Source of the DNA: Brenneria sp. hezel4-2-4 | GTDB lineage: Bacteria > Pseudomonadota > Gammaproteobacteria > Enterobacterales > Enterobacteriaceae | Length of the DNA: 64,000 nt | Assembly: GCF_013155275.1 (NCBI RefSeq) | Contig: NZ_JABJXS010000003.1 | Span: 1 to 64,000, forward strand | Direction: 5' to 3' | In this document: piece by piece, positions 48,684 to 58,599 of the stretch | Numbering within the stretch: position 1 is the stretch's first letter | Layout of the letters: every line of letters starts with the position of its first letter | Made by a program: the position numbers and the translations under genes | The notes under the pieces: model-generated | The model's database searches: none | Told to the model about the DNA's origin: nothing | The model's input: only the letters and a program-made list of their open reading frames with translations

Positions 48684-50327
48684 TCAGGCGCATTGGGTGC
48701 ATTTGGCGGCCTGAATCACCTGGAAGAAATCATTTCCCTTATCATCCACCAGAATAAAGGCGGGGAAATCTTCCACTTCGATTTTCCAGATCGCTTCCAT
48801 ACCCAGTTCCGGATATTCCACGCAGGTCAGGCTTTTGATGCTGTTCTGCGCCAGAATGGCCGCCGGGCCGCCAATGCTGCCGAGGTAGAAACCACCGTGT
48901 TTCTTACACGCATCGGTCACCTGCTGGCTGCGGTTGCCTTTTGCCAGCATGATCATGCTGCCGCCGTTGGCTTGCAGTAAATCGACATAGGAATCCATGC
49001 GTCCGGCCGTCGTCGGGCCTAAAGAACCAGAGGCATAGCCCGCCGGGGTTTTGGCCGGGCCGGCGTAGTAGATCGGGTGATCTTTAATGTACTGCGGTAG
49101 ACCTTCACCCTTGTCCAGACGTTCTTTCAGTTTGGCGTGCGCGATGTCGCGGCCCACGATGATGGTGCCGGTCAGAGACAGACGGGTGGAAACCGGGTAT
49201 TGCGACAGCTCTTGCAGAATTTCCGGCATTGGGCGATTGAGATCGATTTTGACCGCTTCGCCTTCACCCGCTTCTCGCAAATGTTCAGGAATATATTTAC
49301 CCGGATTGTGCTCAAGCTGTTCCAGCCATACGCCTTTGCGGTTGATTTTCCCCTTGATGTTGCGGTCGGCGGAACAGGACACCCCCATACCGACCGGGCA
49401 GGACGCGCCGTGGCGCGGCAGGCGGATAATGCGCACATCGTGGGCGAAATATTTACCGCCGAACTGCGCGCCCAGACCAAGATTGCGGGCCTCTTCCAGC
49501 AGTTCCTGTTCAAGCGCGATATCCCGGAATGCCTGACCGTGTTCATTACCCTCGGTCGGCAATTCGTCATAATATTTGGTTGAGGCCAGCTTAACGGTTT
49601 TGAGAGTGGTTTCGGCGGAGGTGCCGCCGATAACAAAGGCGATATGGTACGGCGGGCAGGCGGCCGTGCCCAGCGTGCGCATTTTTTCCAGCAGGAAGTT
49701 TTTCAGTTTGCCGGGCGTCAACAGCGCTTTGGTTTCCTGATACAGATAGGTTTTGTTGGCGGAACCGCCGCCTTTGCAGACAAACAGGAACTTATAGTCT
49801 TCGCCCTCGGTACTGTAGAGGTCGATCTGCGCAGGCAGATTGGTGCCGGTGTTCACTTCCTGGTACATATCCAGCGCGGCATTCTGCGAATAGCGCAGGT
49901 TATCTTCGATAAAGGTATTGTAAACGCCGTGGGACAACGCTTCGGCATCGTTGGCGCCGGTCCAGACCCGCTGGCCTTTCTTGCCGACGATAATCGCGGT
50001 TCCGGTATCCTGACAGGTCGGCAGAATGCCTTTGGCGGCGATTTCAGAGTTGCGCAGAAATTGCAGGGCGACGTATTTGTCGTTTTCGCTGGCTTCCGGG
50101 TCGTGAAGAATATCGGCAACCTGTTGCTGATGGGACGGGCGGAGCATAAAAGATGCATCGTGGAAGGCTTGCTGGGCGAGCAGGGTAAGCGCTTCCGGTT
50201 CGATTTTCAGGATGTCCTGGCCTTCAAATTGCGTAACGGACACGTAGTCACTGCTGAGAAGGCGATACTCGGTGTCATCTTTACTTAGCGGAAAAGGATC
50301 TTGGTAATAAAAGGGTTTATTCGACAT
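48684..50327 (-). CDS. fumA: class I (iron-sulfur) fumarate hydratase
   Basis: A 547-residue class I fumarase, like FumA/FumB of E. coli (548). It interconverts fumarate and malate using an oxygen-sensitive [4Fe-4S] cluster bound by three Cys, two clearly visible in LPTCQDTGT and [20 protein letters not shown]. The C-terminal beta domain ends [31 protein letters not shown]. It cannot be told from FumB by sequence reading alone. A 410-base upstream region precedes it. Confidence 0.94.
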   Translation of the reverse strand: MSNKPFYYQDPFPLSKDDTEYRLLSSDYVSVTQFEGQDILKIEPEALTLLAQQAFHDASFMLRPSHQQQVADILHDPEASENDKYVALQFLRNSEIAAKGILPTCQDTGTAIIVGKKGQRVWTGANDAEALSHGVYNTFIEDNLRYSQNAALDMYQEVNTGTNLPAQIDLYSTEGEDYKFLFVCKGGGSANKTYLYQETKALLTPGKLKNFLLEKMRTLGTAACPPYHIAFVIGGTSAETTLKTVKLASTKYYDELPTEGNEHGQAFRDIALEQELLEEARNLGLGAQFGGKYFAHDVRIIRLPRHGASCPVGMGVSCSADRNIKGKINRKGVWLEQLEHNPGKYIPEHLREAGEGEAVKIDLNRPMPEILQELSQYPVSTRLSLTGTIIVGRDIAHAKLKERLDKGEGLPQYIKDHPIYYAGPAKTPAGYASGSLGPTTAGRMDSYVDLLQANGGSMIMLAKGNRSQQVTDACKKHGGFYLGSIGGPAAILAQNSIKSLTCVEYPELGMEAIWKIEVEDFPAFILVDDKGNDFFQVIQAAKCTQCA

Positions 50328-50737
50328 TTTTTTCTCACTTGCGTTCGCATTATTAGTAGGTTTATATCCCGTATGATTCTAATAACCTTTGCATAGGGCA
50401 GGGCAACCGCATTTGGCGCAAATACAAAAGCAATTCACTCTATAATAGTATGGTTTTATGATGGGTAGAACCACTTTGGTTCATCACAGAATTGGCAAGA
50501 AAATCGCGTAAGTGTTTTTTTTACAACATAATATAAAAAGTAAAATCATTGTAATGAAACAGGCTGAATTATTAAGATTACGCGGAGTTAAGTTGGTTAA
50601 TTAAATTATTTAATTAAAATAAACCTCTATTTGGCAATCATAATCATTTAATTAGCGCAGTAATTTTTTTTAGCCGATGACATAAGTCCAAAATAATATA
50701 AGTAAGCGGCATCGGAAACCCGGCGCCGCGTAGTGTC
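50328..50737. other. intergenic region upstream of fumA
   Basis: About 410 bases of AT-rich sequence holding the fumA promoter; both flanking genes (fumA and the LysR gene) are on the minus strand. The fumA ribosome site (GTGAGAAAAAA before ATG) is at the left end. I see no repeat or strong hairpin. Confidence 0.4.
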
Positions 50738-51634
50738 TTAGGGATGCGGCGTTGTCGGTGAAACAGCGGCAACGTCCTGCTGAGCCAGTAGGTTATCAAT
50801 CATCCATAGGCCCGCCGGGCCGGGCGGACAGGGTTTAGACCAGGCGATATCGACCTCGATAAGCAGCGGCCAGCCGGCGACGGGCAATTCGACCAAATGT
50901 TGGCTGTACTGTGAAACCAGCCAGCGCGGCAGGATGCTCCAGCCAAAACCCTGTTCCGCCATTTCCAGCAGCATAAGATAGGACGGCGCGGACCAGACTA
51001 CGCCTTCAGCCTGTAGCCTATCGTTGCGTTTATAGGTGTTCAGATAAAGCTGGCGCACGGTGGAGAGCTGGCTGCGGGTGACTTTTTTCTCGGCGGCCAG
51101 CGGATGCGTCGCCGCAACAAATATCGCCATTTCTGTTTTTATCTGCGATCGGGAAACCGCGATATCCGGTGGATAAGCGGATTGCGCCCGCACCAGCCCG
51201 ACGTGCGCGCGTTGGGATTGCAGCAAATCAATCACATCGTCATCTTCCGCAATCAGGCATTCAAACTCAATATCAGGAAAACGCTGGGCGAAGCGTTGCA
51301 ATACGGGTTCGTAATGCATGGTTTTCCAGGTATCGGACAGCACAAATGTCAGCCGTGGTTCAATATTGTCGGCCAGCCGGATCGCCAACTCATCCAGCGC
51401 ATCGCTGGCGGACAGGATCGCCTGCACATAAGCCAGAATTTTTTTACCTGCCTGGGTCAAAACGGGCTGATGCCCGGCGCGATCGAACAGCGTCAGCCCT
51501 AAGTCTGCTTCCAGATTGGCGATGGCCGCGCTGACGGTGGACTGGCTTTTATGCAGATGCCGCGCAGCGGCTGAAAATGAGCCGGTATTGACGGTAGCGA
51601 TAAACGCCAGCAAGGATTCAGGGGAATAACGCAT
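50738..51634 (-). CDS. LysR-family regulator, divergent from the PACE efflux gene
   Basis: A 298-residue LTTR. The HTH is at about residues 18-37 (GSFSAAARHLHKSQSTVSAAIA), followed by the linker helix (LEADLGLTLFDR) and an effector-binding domain. It is divergent from a PACE efflux gene with 144 bases between. In Acinetobacter, AceR, also LysR-type, activates aceI in response to chlorhexidine or polyamines, so this regulator probably senses an efflux substrate. That is inference from the arrangement. Confidence 0.88.
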   Translation of the reverse strand: MRYSPESLLAFIATVNTGSFSAAARHLHKSQSTVSAAIANLEADLGLTLFDRAGHQPVLTQAGKKILAYVQAILSASDALDELAIRLADNIEPRLTFVLSDTWKTMHYEPVLQRFAQRFPDIEFECLIAEDDDVIDLLQSQRAHVGLVRAQSAYPPDIAVSRSQIKTEMAIFVAATHPLAAEKKVTRSQLSTVRQLYLNTYKRNDRLQAEGVVWSAPSYLMLLEMAEQGFGWSILPRWLVSQYSQHLVELPVAGWPLLIEVDIAWSKPCPPGPAGLWMIDNLLAQQDVAAVSPTTPHP

Positions 51635-51778
51635 CTCTCACTCTATCGCTTTTATCGATGGATTCTAATTTTATTCTATCAGCTATTACGATGAAAATGA
51701 CACCCGGTATCGCGTTCCCGCCCTTGAAAGCGGCGGGGATCGATCAGTGAACACCGAGTGAATAGAAGTGAATGTGCT

Positions 51779-52246
51779 ATGCAAAAGAAAACGCTACGTG
51801 AACGCATTGTCCATGCGGTTGGTTTTGAAATTATTGCCCTGCTGATTTCTGCCCCCGTGGGGGCCTGGGTGCTGAACAGGCCGATATTGGATATCGGCGC
51901 GCTGGCGATCGTGTTGTCCGGCGTGGCGATGATCTGGAACATGATTTATAACGCCGTATTCGACCGGCTGTGGCCCGTCGAGCGGGGGACGCGCCGTTGG
52001 CCGCTGCGGATAGGCCATGCGTTAGGGTTTGAAGGCGGATTTATTTTTATCGGCCTGCCGCTGGCGGCGTGGATGCTGAATATTACGCTGTGGCAGGCGT
52101 TGATGATCGACATCGGTTTTTTTCTGTTCTTTCTGCCTTATACCATGGCATACAACTGGCTTTACGATATCTTGCGCGCGCGTATCGTTCATCGGCGCGA
52201 GATGAGCAATGCGCATGGCGTATCCGTGAATTCTCGCCTGCGCTGA
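51779..52246 (+). CDS. PACE family multidrug/biocide efflux protein
   Basis: A 155-residue protein of two tandem bacterial transmembrane pair domains. The first begins LRERIVHAVGFEIIALLISAP (the Glu in the first helix is the one needed for substrate/proton exchange in AceI) and the repeat starts RIGHALGFEGGFIFIGLPLAAW. Each half has NMIYNAVFDRL or AYNWLYDILRARI as its second helix end. PACE pumps use proton exchange to expel chlorhexidine, acriflavine and short-chain diamines. I chose ATG 51779, preferring it to an upstream in-frame start. Confidence 0.9.
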   Translation: MQKKTLRERIVHAVGFEIIALLISAPVGAWVLNRPILDIGALAIVLSGVAMIWNMIYNAVFDRLWPVERGTRRWPLRIGHALGFEGGFIFIGLPLAAWMLNITLWQALMIDIGFFLFFLPYTMAYNWLYDILRARIVHRREMSNAHGVSVNSRLR

Positions 52247-52282
52247 TGATGGCGCAGGTTTGCTTTCAGGGAAGCCGCACGG

Positions 52283-52963
52283 TCAGCGGCTCCGCCGGCG
52301 CGTCATTTTAAACGCCTGATACGCCGGCAGCGACGGAACCCGCCATAAATACCAGGACGCAATCGTGCGATAAGGCTGACAGCGGCGGCTCAATTCATGC
52401 AGCGTATGTCGGGACGGCGTTTCCGGCAGTCCGTAAACATAACTCAGCCCTTGCTTAATCCCCAGATCGTCTAGCGGCATAATGTCAGTGCGTTCGAGCG
52501 AGTAAATCAGAAACATTTCCACCGTCCAGCGCCCGATGCCTTTTAGCGAGCAGAGTTGTTCGATGAGCGCCTCATCGTCCATCGCCGTGGCCTGTTCGAG
52601 GCTGGGAACCAGCCCGCTGAGCGCTCCCTGGGCGATAGCGCGCAGGGTTTCAGCCTTACGGGCGGAGAAGCCGCATTGTCTTAGCGTTTCACTGGAGCAG
52701 GCGGCTATTTGCTCCGCGCTGGGAAAGGTTTGTCCTGTCTGGTCATGAACGCGCAATAGTTTCGCCACCATCGCATCGCCGGCTCGGGTGGTGAGCTGCT
52801 GATAGGCTACGGCGCGAATTAATGCCTCATAAGGTTCCCGGTGAGGCGCCGTTTGATGATGGCAGTCGCCGATTTGTGATATCAGATCGGTCCACCGGTC
52901 ATTAATCGCGCAGAGATGTTCTCTGGCCAGGCGGTCAACGTGCTGCTGGCGATCGGGTGTCAT
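52283..52963 (-). CDS. alkA: DNA-3-methyladenine glycosylase 2 family protein
   Basis: A 226-residue HhH-GPD base-excision glycosylase. The helix-hairpin-helix is LCSLKGIGRWTVEMFLIYSL and the catalytic Asp is D165 or D166 in MPLDDLGIKQGL, matching AlkA. It is shorter than E. coli AlkA (282) because the N-terminal beta domain is missing, a known variant. It removes alkylated bases such as 3-methyladenine. It is divergent from ada-alkB, so the three alkylation-repair genes are together. Confidence 0.9.
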   Translation of the reverse strand: MTPDRQQHVDRLAREHLCAINDRWTDLISQIGDCHHQTAPHREPYEALIRAVAYQQLTTRAGDAMVAKLLRVHDQTGQTFPSAEQIAACSSETLRQCGFSARKAETLRAIAQGALSGLVPSLEQATAMDDEALIEQLCSLKGIGRWTVEMFLIYSLERTDIMPLDDLGIKQGLSYVYGLPETPSRHTLHELSRRCQPYRTIASWYLWRVPSLPAYQAFKMTRRRSR

Positions 52964-53175
52964 AAACTTTTTCCAAGTCTGGGGTGATAAAATTAAGCGT
53001 CAGGAACCTGAGCATAGGTGATTGTATGGCGATCTGCTATGCCATGCGCGGCCGCGAGCGGGATGCGGAATTAAAAAGCAAGAATTGAGCGTGTTGGCGA
53101 GGTCTTTTCATCTTATGGTGATTGCCTGTCCCTGGCGGATAAGGCTGCCGGAGTCCATTACGCGGGAGGTGAAAA

Positions 53176-54273
53176 ATGAAACCGGGCGATAAATCCCATC
53201 AGGAAGACGATCCGCGCTGGCTGGCGGTGCTGGCCCGCAATAAAGCGGCGGACGGCCACTTTATTTATGCGGTGAAAACGACCGGGGTGTATTGTGCGCC
53301 GTCCTGCGCCTCACGTCGGCCCAGACGTGAAAATGTGGTGTTCTTCGCCACCGCTGACCAGGCGCAGGCGGCGGGATTTCGCCCTTGTAAGCGTTGCCGC
53401 CAGGGCGGAATATCGCGGGAGGCGCAGCAGGCGGAACAAATTGTCCGGGCCTGTCGGATGATAGAGCAGACCGAGAAGCCCCCGGCGCTGGATGCGCTGG
53501 CGAAAGCGGTGGGGTTAAGCCGGTTTCATTTTCACCGTTTATTTAAGTCGATAACCGGCGTTACGCCAAAACACTATGCCAAAGCCCATCGTCAGCAACA
53601 GCTCCGTCAACGGCTGACGAAAGATCACGCCATTACCGACGCGATCCTGGATGCCGGCTATAGCGACACCGGGCGCTTCTATGCGGAGTCCAATGCGCAA
53701 CTGGGCATGACGCCGACAACCTTTCAACACAAAGGGCTGGGTATGACGATCTATTTCGCTGTCGGCGCCTGTTCGGTGGGGGATATTCTGGTGGCTGAGA
53801 GCGAGCGGGGGATTTGCGCTATTCTGTTGGGGGATGATGCGCAACAACTGGTGAATGCGTTGCAGGATATGTTTGCCAATGCGCAACTGGTGGGCGGAGA
53901 TGCGGCGTTTGAGCAGCGAGTGGCGCAGGTGGTCGGCTTTGTCGATGCGCCGGAAATCGGGCTGGCGTTGCCGCTTGATATCCGCGGAACGGCATTCCAG
54001 CGACGGGTGTGGCAGGCGTTGCGGGATATTCCGGCCGGGGAGACCGCCAGCTATCGCGACATCGCCGCCAGGATCGGTTCACCCGCGTCGGTGCGGGCGG
54101 TGGCGGGCGCCTGCGCGGCTAACCGGCTGGCCGTGGCGATCCCCTGCCATCGGGTGGTTCGCCATGATGGTTCATTGTCGGGTTATCGCTGGGGCGTGGC
54201 GCGTAAAAGCGCCTTGTTGGCGAAAGAAGCACGGGTAAAAGAAGCGGAGGCATCAGCGCGTCATGAATCTTGA
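53176..54273 (+). CDS. ada: bifunctional methylphosphotriester/O6-methylguanine methyltransferase and activator
   Basis: A 365-residue Ada. The N-terminal zinc domain has four Cys (Cys40, Cys44, Cys71, Cys74), with Cys40 the phosphotriester acceptor. An AraC-type DNA-binding domain follows (about 85-185), then the C-terminal methyltransferase with the acceptor Cys324 in IPCHRVV. Methylated Ada activates ada, alkB and alkA. ATG at 53176 (GGAGG upstream). It overlaps alkB by 11 bases, so the two are one transcript. I cannot point to a perfect Ada box in the 212-base gap. Confidence 0.96.
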   Translation: MKPGDKSHQEDDPRWLAVLARNKAADGHFIYAVKTTGVYCAPSCASRRPRRENVVFFATADQAQAAGFRPCKRCRQGGISREAQQAEQIVRACRMIEQTEKPPALDALAKAVGLSRFHFHRLFKSITGVTPKHYAKAHRQQQLRQRLTKDHAITDAILDAGYSDTGRFYAESNAQLGMTPTTFQHKGLGMTIYFAVGACSVGDILVAESERGICAILLGDDAQQLVNALQDMFANAQLVGGDAAFEQRVAQVVGFVDAPEIGLALPLDIRGTAFQRRVWQALRDIPAGETASYRDIAARIGSPASVRAVAGACAANRLAVAIPCHRVVRHDGSLSGYRWGVARKSALLAKEARVKEAEASARHES

Positions 54274-54922
54274 TTTATTTGAGCAGGAAGAACCGAGACG
54301 CTGGACGGAACCGCTGGCGCCCGGCGCGGTTATCCTGCGCGGGTTTGCTTATCAACAGGCTCCGGCGTTGATGGCGGCGGTCAACGCCGTTGCCGCGCAA
54401 GCGGCGTTCCGCCATATGACGACGCCGGGCGGCTATACCATGTCGGTCGCCATGAGCAACTGCGGGCCGCTAGGCTGGGTGACGGATGAAACCGGCTATC
54501 GCTATTCTCCCGTTGATCCGCTCAGCGGGAAGCCGTGGCCGGCTATGCCGGATATCTTTTCTCAACTGGCGAAAAAAGCCGCCGGTGAAGCCGGTTTTGT
54601 CGATTTTGAACCCGATGCCTGTCTGATTAATCGTTATGAGGTCGGCGCCCGGCTGTCGCTGCATCAGGATAAAGACGAATATGATCGCCGGCAGCCCATT
54701 GTCTCTTTCTCTCTGGGGCTAAGCGCCGTGTTCTTGTTTGGCGGCATGACGCGTGGCGAGCGGGCGCAGCGGCTGCCGCTGGGGCACGGCGATGTGGTGG
54801 TCTGGGGCGGCGCGTCGCGGCTGCGCTATCACGGGATTTTGCCGCTGAAAGGCGGTTCGGTGCCTTCGTACCTGCCGGGAGAGTATCGGTTTAATCTGAC
54901 GTTTCGTAAAGCGGGCGCCTGA
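54263..54922 (+). CDS. alkB: alpha-ketoglutarate-dependent dioxygenase AlkB
   Basis: A 219-residue Fe(II)/2-oxoglutarate dioxygenase that removes 1-methyladenine and 3-methylcytosine from DNA and RNA. Metal ligands are His134 and Asp136 (SLHQDKDEYD) and His190 (RLRYHGILP); the 2-oxoglutarate is held by Arg in RFNLTFRKA at the end. Length close to E. coli AlkB (216). Overlaps ada by 11 bases. Confidence 0.95.
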   Translation: MNLDLFEQEEPRRWTEPLAPGAVILRGFAYQQAPALMAAVNAVAAQAAFRHMTTPGGYTMSVAMSNCGPLGWVTDETGYRYSPVDPLSGKPWPAMPDIFSQLAKKAAGEAGFVDFEPDACLINRYEVGARLSLHQDKDEYDRRQPIVSFSLGLSAVFLFGGMTRGERAQRLPLGHGDVVVWGGASRLRYHGILPLKGGSVPSYLPGEYRFNLTFRKAGA

Positions 54923-54933
54923 ACCGTTAATCG

Positions 54934-56310
54934 TTATCTGCCGTGAATAAAATGATGGCCGTCGTCTTCATTAAGATGCTTGAATACCAGACAGCAAATC
55001 GGTAATCCAATGCCAAGCAATAAAAATAACAGGCTAAAGCTGCTTACGTTAAAGATGGTTTCAAATTGGGACAGAAAGCGTAATACCGGAAAGGTGAGCG
55101 CCATACTGACCATCACCGAGATTAATTGCGTCATGGTCAGCAGGTTATTGCCGCTATGATAAGTTGAATTGTTCAGGTTGCTGAATGCCAACGTATTTTC
55201 TGCGGAATGCAGCGTTGAAATCAATATTCCCAGAATAGTGGCGATAATGCCGATCTGCATCATCGATTTTTCCTGTACCGCGAAACTCATGGCAAGAATA
55301 AATATCGAGGTAAAACCGGTGGTCATCATTAGCAGCCTGCGGTAGCCGGCGCGTTTAATCATTGGCTCGAAAAGCATTTTCGACAGCAGCGCGCCGGTAG
55401 AAAAAAGCAGCAGGATCATGCTTGTTTCCACCGGCGGGCAGGCCAGCGTCGTCTGCAACATTAATGAGAGCACCACGGGCGTGGACGACAGCAACACCCG
55501 GGTTAAAATTCCGCCAAAGATACCGATGGAGAACGTTTTTATTTCAAATAGCGATGAGGGAAACAGCGTCTCTCTTTTGGTGATGTCCCGCTTGAAATAA
55601 AGAAAAGCCAGACCGGTGCCTGACAAACAAAGCAGGATGGCGGCAGGCGCGGGGAGTAGATTTTTGGGCATCGCGGTGAGCGTGAATGCGGCGAGAAAAA
55701 GCATTAATACCAGCAACACCAGCCCATAAGAATCGGCCTGGCGCTCCACGCTGATGGCTTCGTCGGGAATATATTTTTGCGCCAAAAAAAGGCAGAGCAG
55801 CGATAACGGAATATTAGCGATAAAAATAACCCGCCATGAAACAAGATTAACCACGAAGCTGCCTAATACCGGCCCAATCATCGTACCCAATAAACCGAGC
55901 AAGGTAATGCGGTTCAGGAATATCAGCTTCATGGCCTGCGGCGTGGTTCTTAAGATGACGGTTCTGATGATCGGCAACATCAGCGCGCCGCCGATCCCCT
56001 GAATAAAACGAAAGGCGCTTAAGCCAAGAATAGAGTTCGCGGTCACGCACAGCAGCGAGCCGAGCATAAATATGCCGATGGCCAACAGATAGGTTTTTTT
56101 TTCGCCGAAACGCTCCGCCAGCCAGCCATTGACCGGCGTAAAGGCCACCACGGTGATGACGTAGGAAATGACGATGATTTCCATATGCAACACCGGTTGA
56201 TGCAGTGAATCCGCAATGGCTGGAATGGCGATATACAGCATGGTGGTATCCAGGGATTGCATAAAAAAGGTGATCGATGCAATCCAGAACAACACCCATG
56301 ATGTATTCAT
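54934..56310 (-). CDS. MFS (DHA2-like) efflux transporter
   Basis: A 458-residue MFS protein with about 14 predicted membrane helices. The loop 2-3 motif is GWLAERFGEKKTYLLAIGIFMLGSLLCV, and the LDTTMLYIAIPAIADSL start matches EmrB/MdtD/HsrA-type drug:H+ antiporters. The substrate cannot be told. Its ATG (56310) is 4 bases after the stop of the NrfD-like gene, so it is co-transcribed with the NrfCD pair, an odd partnership. Confidence 0.88.
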   Translation of the reverse strand: MNTSWVLFWIASITFFMQSLDTTMLYIAIPAIADSLHQPVLHMEIIVISYVITVVAFTPVNGWLAERFGEKKTYLLAIGIFMLGSLLCVTANSILGLSAFRFIQGIGGALMLPIIRTVILRTTPQAMKLIFLNRITLLGLLGTMIGPVLGSFVVNLVSWRVIFIANIPLSLLCLFLAQKYIPDEAISVERQADSYGLVLLVLMLFLAAFTLTAMPKNLLPAPAAILLCLSGTGLAFLYFKRDITKRETLFPSSLFEIKTFSIGIFGGILTRVLLSSTPVVLSLMLQTTLACPPVETSMILLLFSTGALLSKMLFEPMIKRAGYRRLLMMTTGFTSIFILAMSFAVQEKSMMQIGIIATILGILISTLHSAENTLAFSNLNNSTYHSGNNLLTMTQLISVMVSMALTFPVLRFLSQFETIFNVSSFSLLFLLLGIGLPICCLVFKHLNEDDGHHFIHGR

Positions 56311-56314
56311 CGGC

Positions 56315-57274
56315 TCAGGCCACCGTCATTTGTCCGGCATAGAGCACGAACATGCGCAACAAAAACACGCCTAACAGGCTTAACGCGGCCATTGCCGCGA
56401 GATTCATTCTGCCCGGTTCATGGTTTTTGCCTAAAAAGCTGGCGAGCAGCGGTACGACAATTCCCAAGCCGACAATACCGATCCAGAACACGCCGCCCCA
56501 GAAGCCGGTAAGCGCGGTATGCGCCGCCACCGCTTTTTGTCCGCCGCCGAGAAACAGGCCGACAAAGAAGGCAAACAGCAGAAACACTTCGGCATAGATA
56601 ACCGGATTCTCTATTTTATGTATAAAACGCATGGTTGCGGTATTGCCGGAAGCATGACGATTCATGGCGCTGGCGAGCATCGCAACCGCAATGCCTGAAG
56701 TGGTGCCGGAAGCCAAAAACAATACCGGTAATACCGGGTTGTTTAATAACGGGAACGATTTCAGCGCCGACAGCAGGAAACCGGTATAGCAGCCGAGCAG
56801 AATGGCCAGCACCAGCAGCGTTTTTTCAATCAGGCCGGCTTTATTGGCAATCGCGGCGGTGATTTTTTGCGCCAGCGCGGTCAGCGCCGGGCGATGGATT
56901 TTAGTTTCTATCAGGTGGAGCAACTCGCTACGGTAGAGGTTGATAATCCACAGCGCGATCGCCACGAAATAGATCTGAAATAACATCACCCCCAGCGACA
57001 TGATGGAGGTGGGGCTATAGAAAACCATCAGATACCAGAAGGTCATCGGCCGCGTCAGGTGAAAAATCAGGATCAGCAGCCCGATGATGACCGCCAGCGG
57101 GGCGATGACGGCGGTCGATTTTATAATGTTATTGCTGCCGTTATATTCGGCAGGCACATAGTATTTAATCAGAATCGACAGCGACACCATTCCCGCCGAG
57201 ATACCCACCAGCAACAGATAAATGGCGATGGGCCAATCCCATACCAGCGTGTCAAAATGGAAAGCGTTAAGCAT
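56315..57274 (-). CDS. NrfD/PsrC-type membrane quinone-binding subunit
   Basis: A 319-residue integral membrane protein with about 9 helices and the NrfD-family start (WPIAIYLLLVGISAGMVSLSI) and the GLFLGGGQKAVAAHTALTGFWGG and LGIVVPLL segments. These subunits exchange electrons between the quinone pool and an FeS partner. It overlaps the FeS protein gene upstream by 8 bases. The catalytic molybdenum subunit that usually completes such complexes is not seen in the window. Confidence 0.88.
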   Translation of the reverse strand: MLNAFHFDTLVWDWPIAIYLLLVGISAGMVSLSILIKYYVPAEYNGSNNIIKSTAVIAPLAVIIGLLILIFHLTRPMTFWYLMVFYSPTSIMSLGVMLFQIYFVAIALWIINLYRSELLHLIETKIHRPALTALAQKITAAIANKAGLIEKTLLVLAILLGCYTGFLLSALKSFPLLNNPVLPVLFLASGTTSGIAVAMLASAMNRHASGNTATMRFIHKIENPVIYAEVFLLFAFFVGLFLGGGQKAVAAHTALTGFWGGVFWIGIVGLGIVVPLLASFLGKNHEPGRMNLAAMAALSLLGVFLLRMFVLYAGQMTVA

Positions 57275-57971
57275 TGTCTATTTCTCCCCGTCTGCCCGGT
57301 ACGCGATAAAGTTGTGGTTCGGTGCCCAGATAGACTTTCGACCGATAGGTTGAATTGCTCTTAATCATTTTTGAAATATCGCTGTCGGGATCGTTCAGAT
57401 CGCCGAACACCAGGGCTTTGGTCGGGCATATTTCAACGCAGGCGGGTTGTTTCCCCGCCGCCAGATTGGTTTCCCGGCAAAAATTACATTTATCCGCTGT
57501 TTTACTGACCGGGTTAATGAAACGGACGTGATAAGGGCAGGCGGCGATGCAGTAGCGGCAACCGACGCAGCGTTTGTCGTTGACGTCGACGATGCCGGTT
57601 AAGGCGTCTTTAAATGACGCGCCGGTCGGGCATACCGACACGCAGGGCGGGTTCTCACAATGCTGACAGGATTTGCGGAAATATTGTCTGAATGAGCGCG
57701 TTTTCCCCTCGGCGGGAATATCCACGGTTTTCAGTATTTCCAGCCTGGTCACGCCATCGGGTACGTTGTTGGTGGTTTTACAGGCGCCGATACAGGCGTT
57801 GCAGCCAATGCAGCGTTGCTCATTGTGCAGCAGGCCGTATTTAACGGCAGTGGATTTAGCGGTTTTGGTCGGTTGATCCGTCGTCTCTGCAAGCGCGAGA
57901 CTGGAATTCCCGGTGACAACAATCGCGCTTCCCAGATACGCGATAAAACGACGGCGAGAAAATTCTTCCAT
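57267..57971 (-). CDS. NrfC-type Tat-exported four-cluster ferredoxin subunit
   Basis: A 234-residue iron-sulfur protein. The N-terminus EEFSRRRFIAYLG is a Tat signal, so the folded protein is exported. Four Cys sets bind four [4Fe-4S] clusters: CIGCNACIGACK, CQHCENPPCVSVCP, CVGCRYCIAACPY and CNFC with ACVEICP. It should pass electrons between the NrfD-like membrane protein and a catalytic partner located elsewhere. First gene of the operon. Confidence 0.92.
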   Translation of the reverse strand: MEEFSRRRFIAYLGSAIVVTGNSSLALAETTDQPTKTAKSTAVKYGLLHNEQRCIGCNACIGACKTTNNVPDGVTRLEILKTVDIPAEGKTRSFRQYFRKSCQHCENPPCVSVCPTGASFKDALTGIVDVNDKRCVGCRYCIAACPYHVRFINPVSKTADKCNFCRETNLAAGKQPACVEICPTKALVFGDLNDPDSDISKMIKSNSTYRSKVYLGTEPQLYRVPGRRGEIDNA

Positions 57972-58192
57972 AACATAACCTTCACATTGAAACTGCAGTC
58001 ATGCAGCTGAAAAATGGCGCCGATATAGCAAACCATCGTGATAGGCTTTTGCTGGATTTGAGTCATCCTGAGGATAGACGAGAAAATCCCTGTGTCTGTA
58101 ACAAAAACCCATTGCGGAAAGTGGCGCCAATCTGGCATCAGAGGTAATTTTTGACTTAGAATATTCCGGTTCTGATCGCTAACTTACCCATA

Positions 58193-58287
58193 CCCGTCAT
58201 ACTTCACGTTGCCTGTGCGTGGTTCAAAACCACAACGTTTCGTCGTGCGGCGCGAATTATCCAGGGGATATACCCCCTGTTTTTTTA
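58193..58287 (+). ncRNA. candidate small RNA or leader with terminator
   Basis: A hairpin (GTGGTT, loop CAA, AACCAC, nested in CGTTG/CAACG) is followed by a second hairpin CAGGGG, 6-base loop, CCCCTG and a run of seven T (58263-58287). This is a standard intrinsic terminator on the plus strand, yet no plus-strand gene lies upstream. The first part (CCCGTCATACTTCACGTTG) resembles a dispersed intergenic repeat I recall from enterobacteria. No clear promoter is seen, so this may be a small RNA, a leader of rspA or a transposed repeat. Confidence 0.35.
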
Positions 58288-58599
58288 TTGTTTTTTATTT
58301 GACCATAGGTCCACGGATAGGGTTGTGCTGTTAGTCACATTTATTTCTTTGTATATCCACATAAAATTTATCCAAATCTACTTTAACTCCCTGTTATCCG
58401 GGTAAGTCTCCCGGCTATTCAGTTCGATAGCGCCTGAATAATCCGCAACATAATGAATTTTTTTTGAAAATCGCCGCCTATCCGTTCCGGCCGCGATGGC
58501 TGCGTTTTCCTCCTTTGTCTTTGTTAATTCTTTGTTGTGAGAAATTCATTTTTTGAATGCATAAATGTGAAGTGATTCAATTTATCCGACTTAATATAC

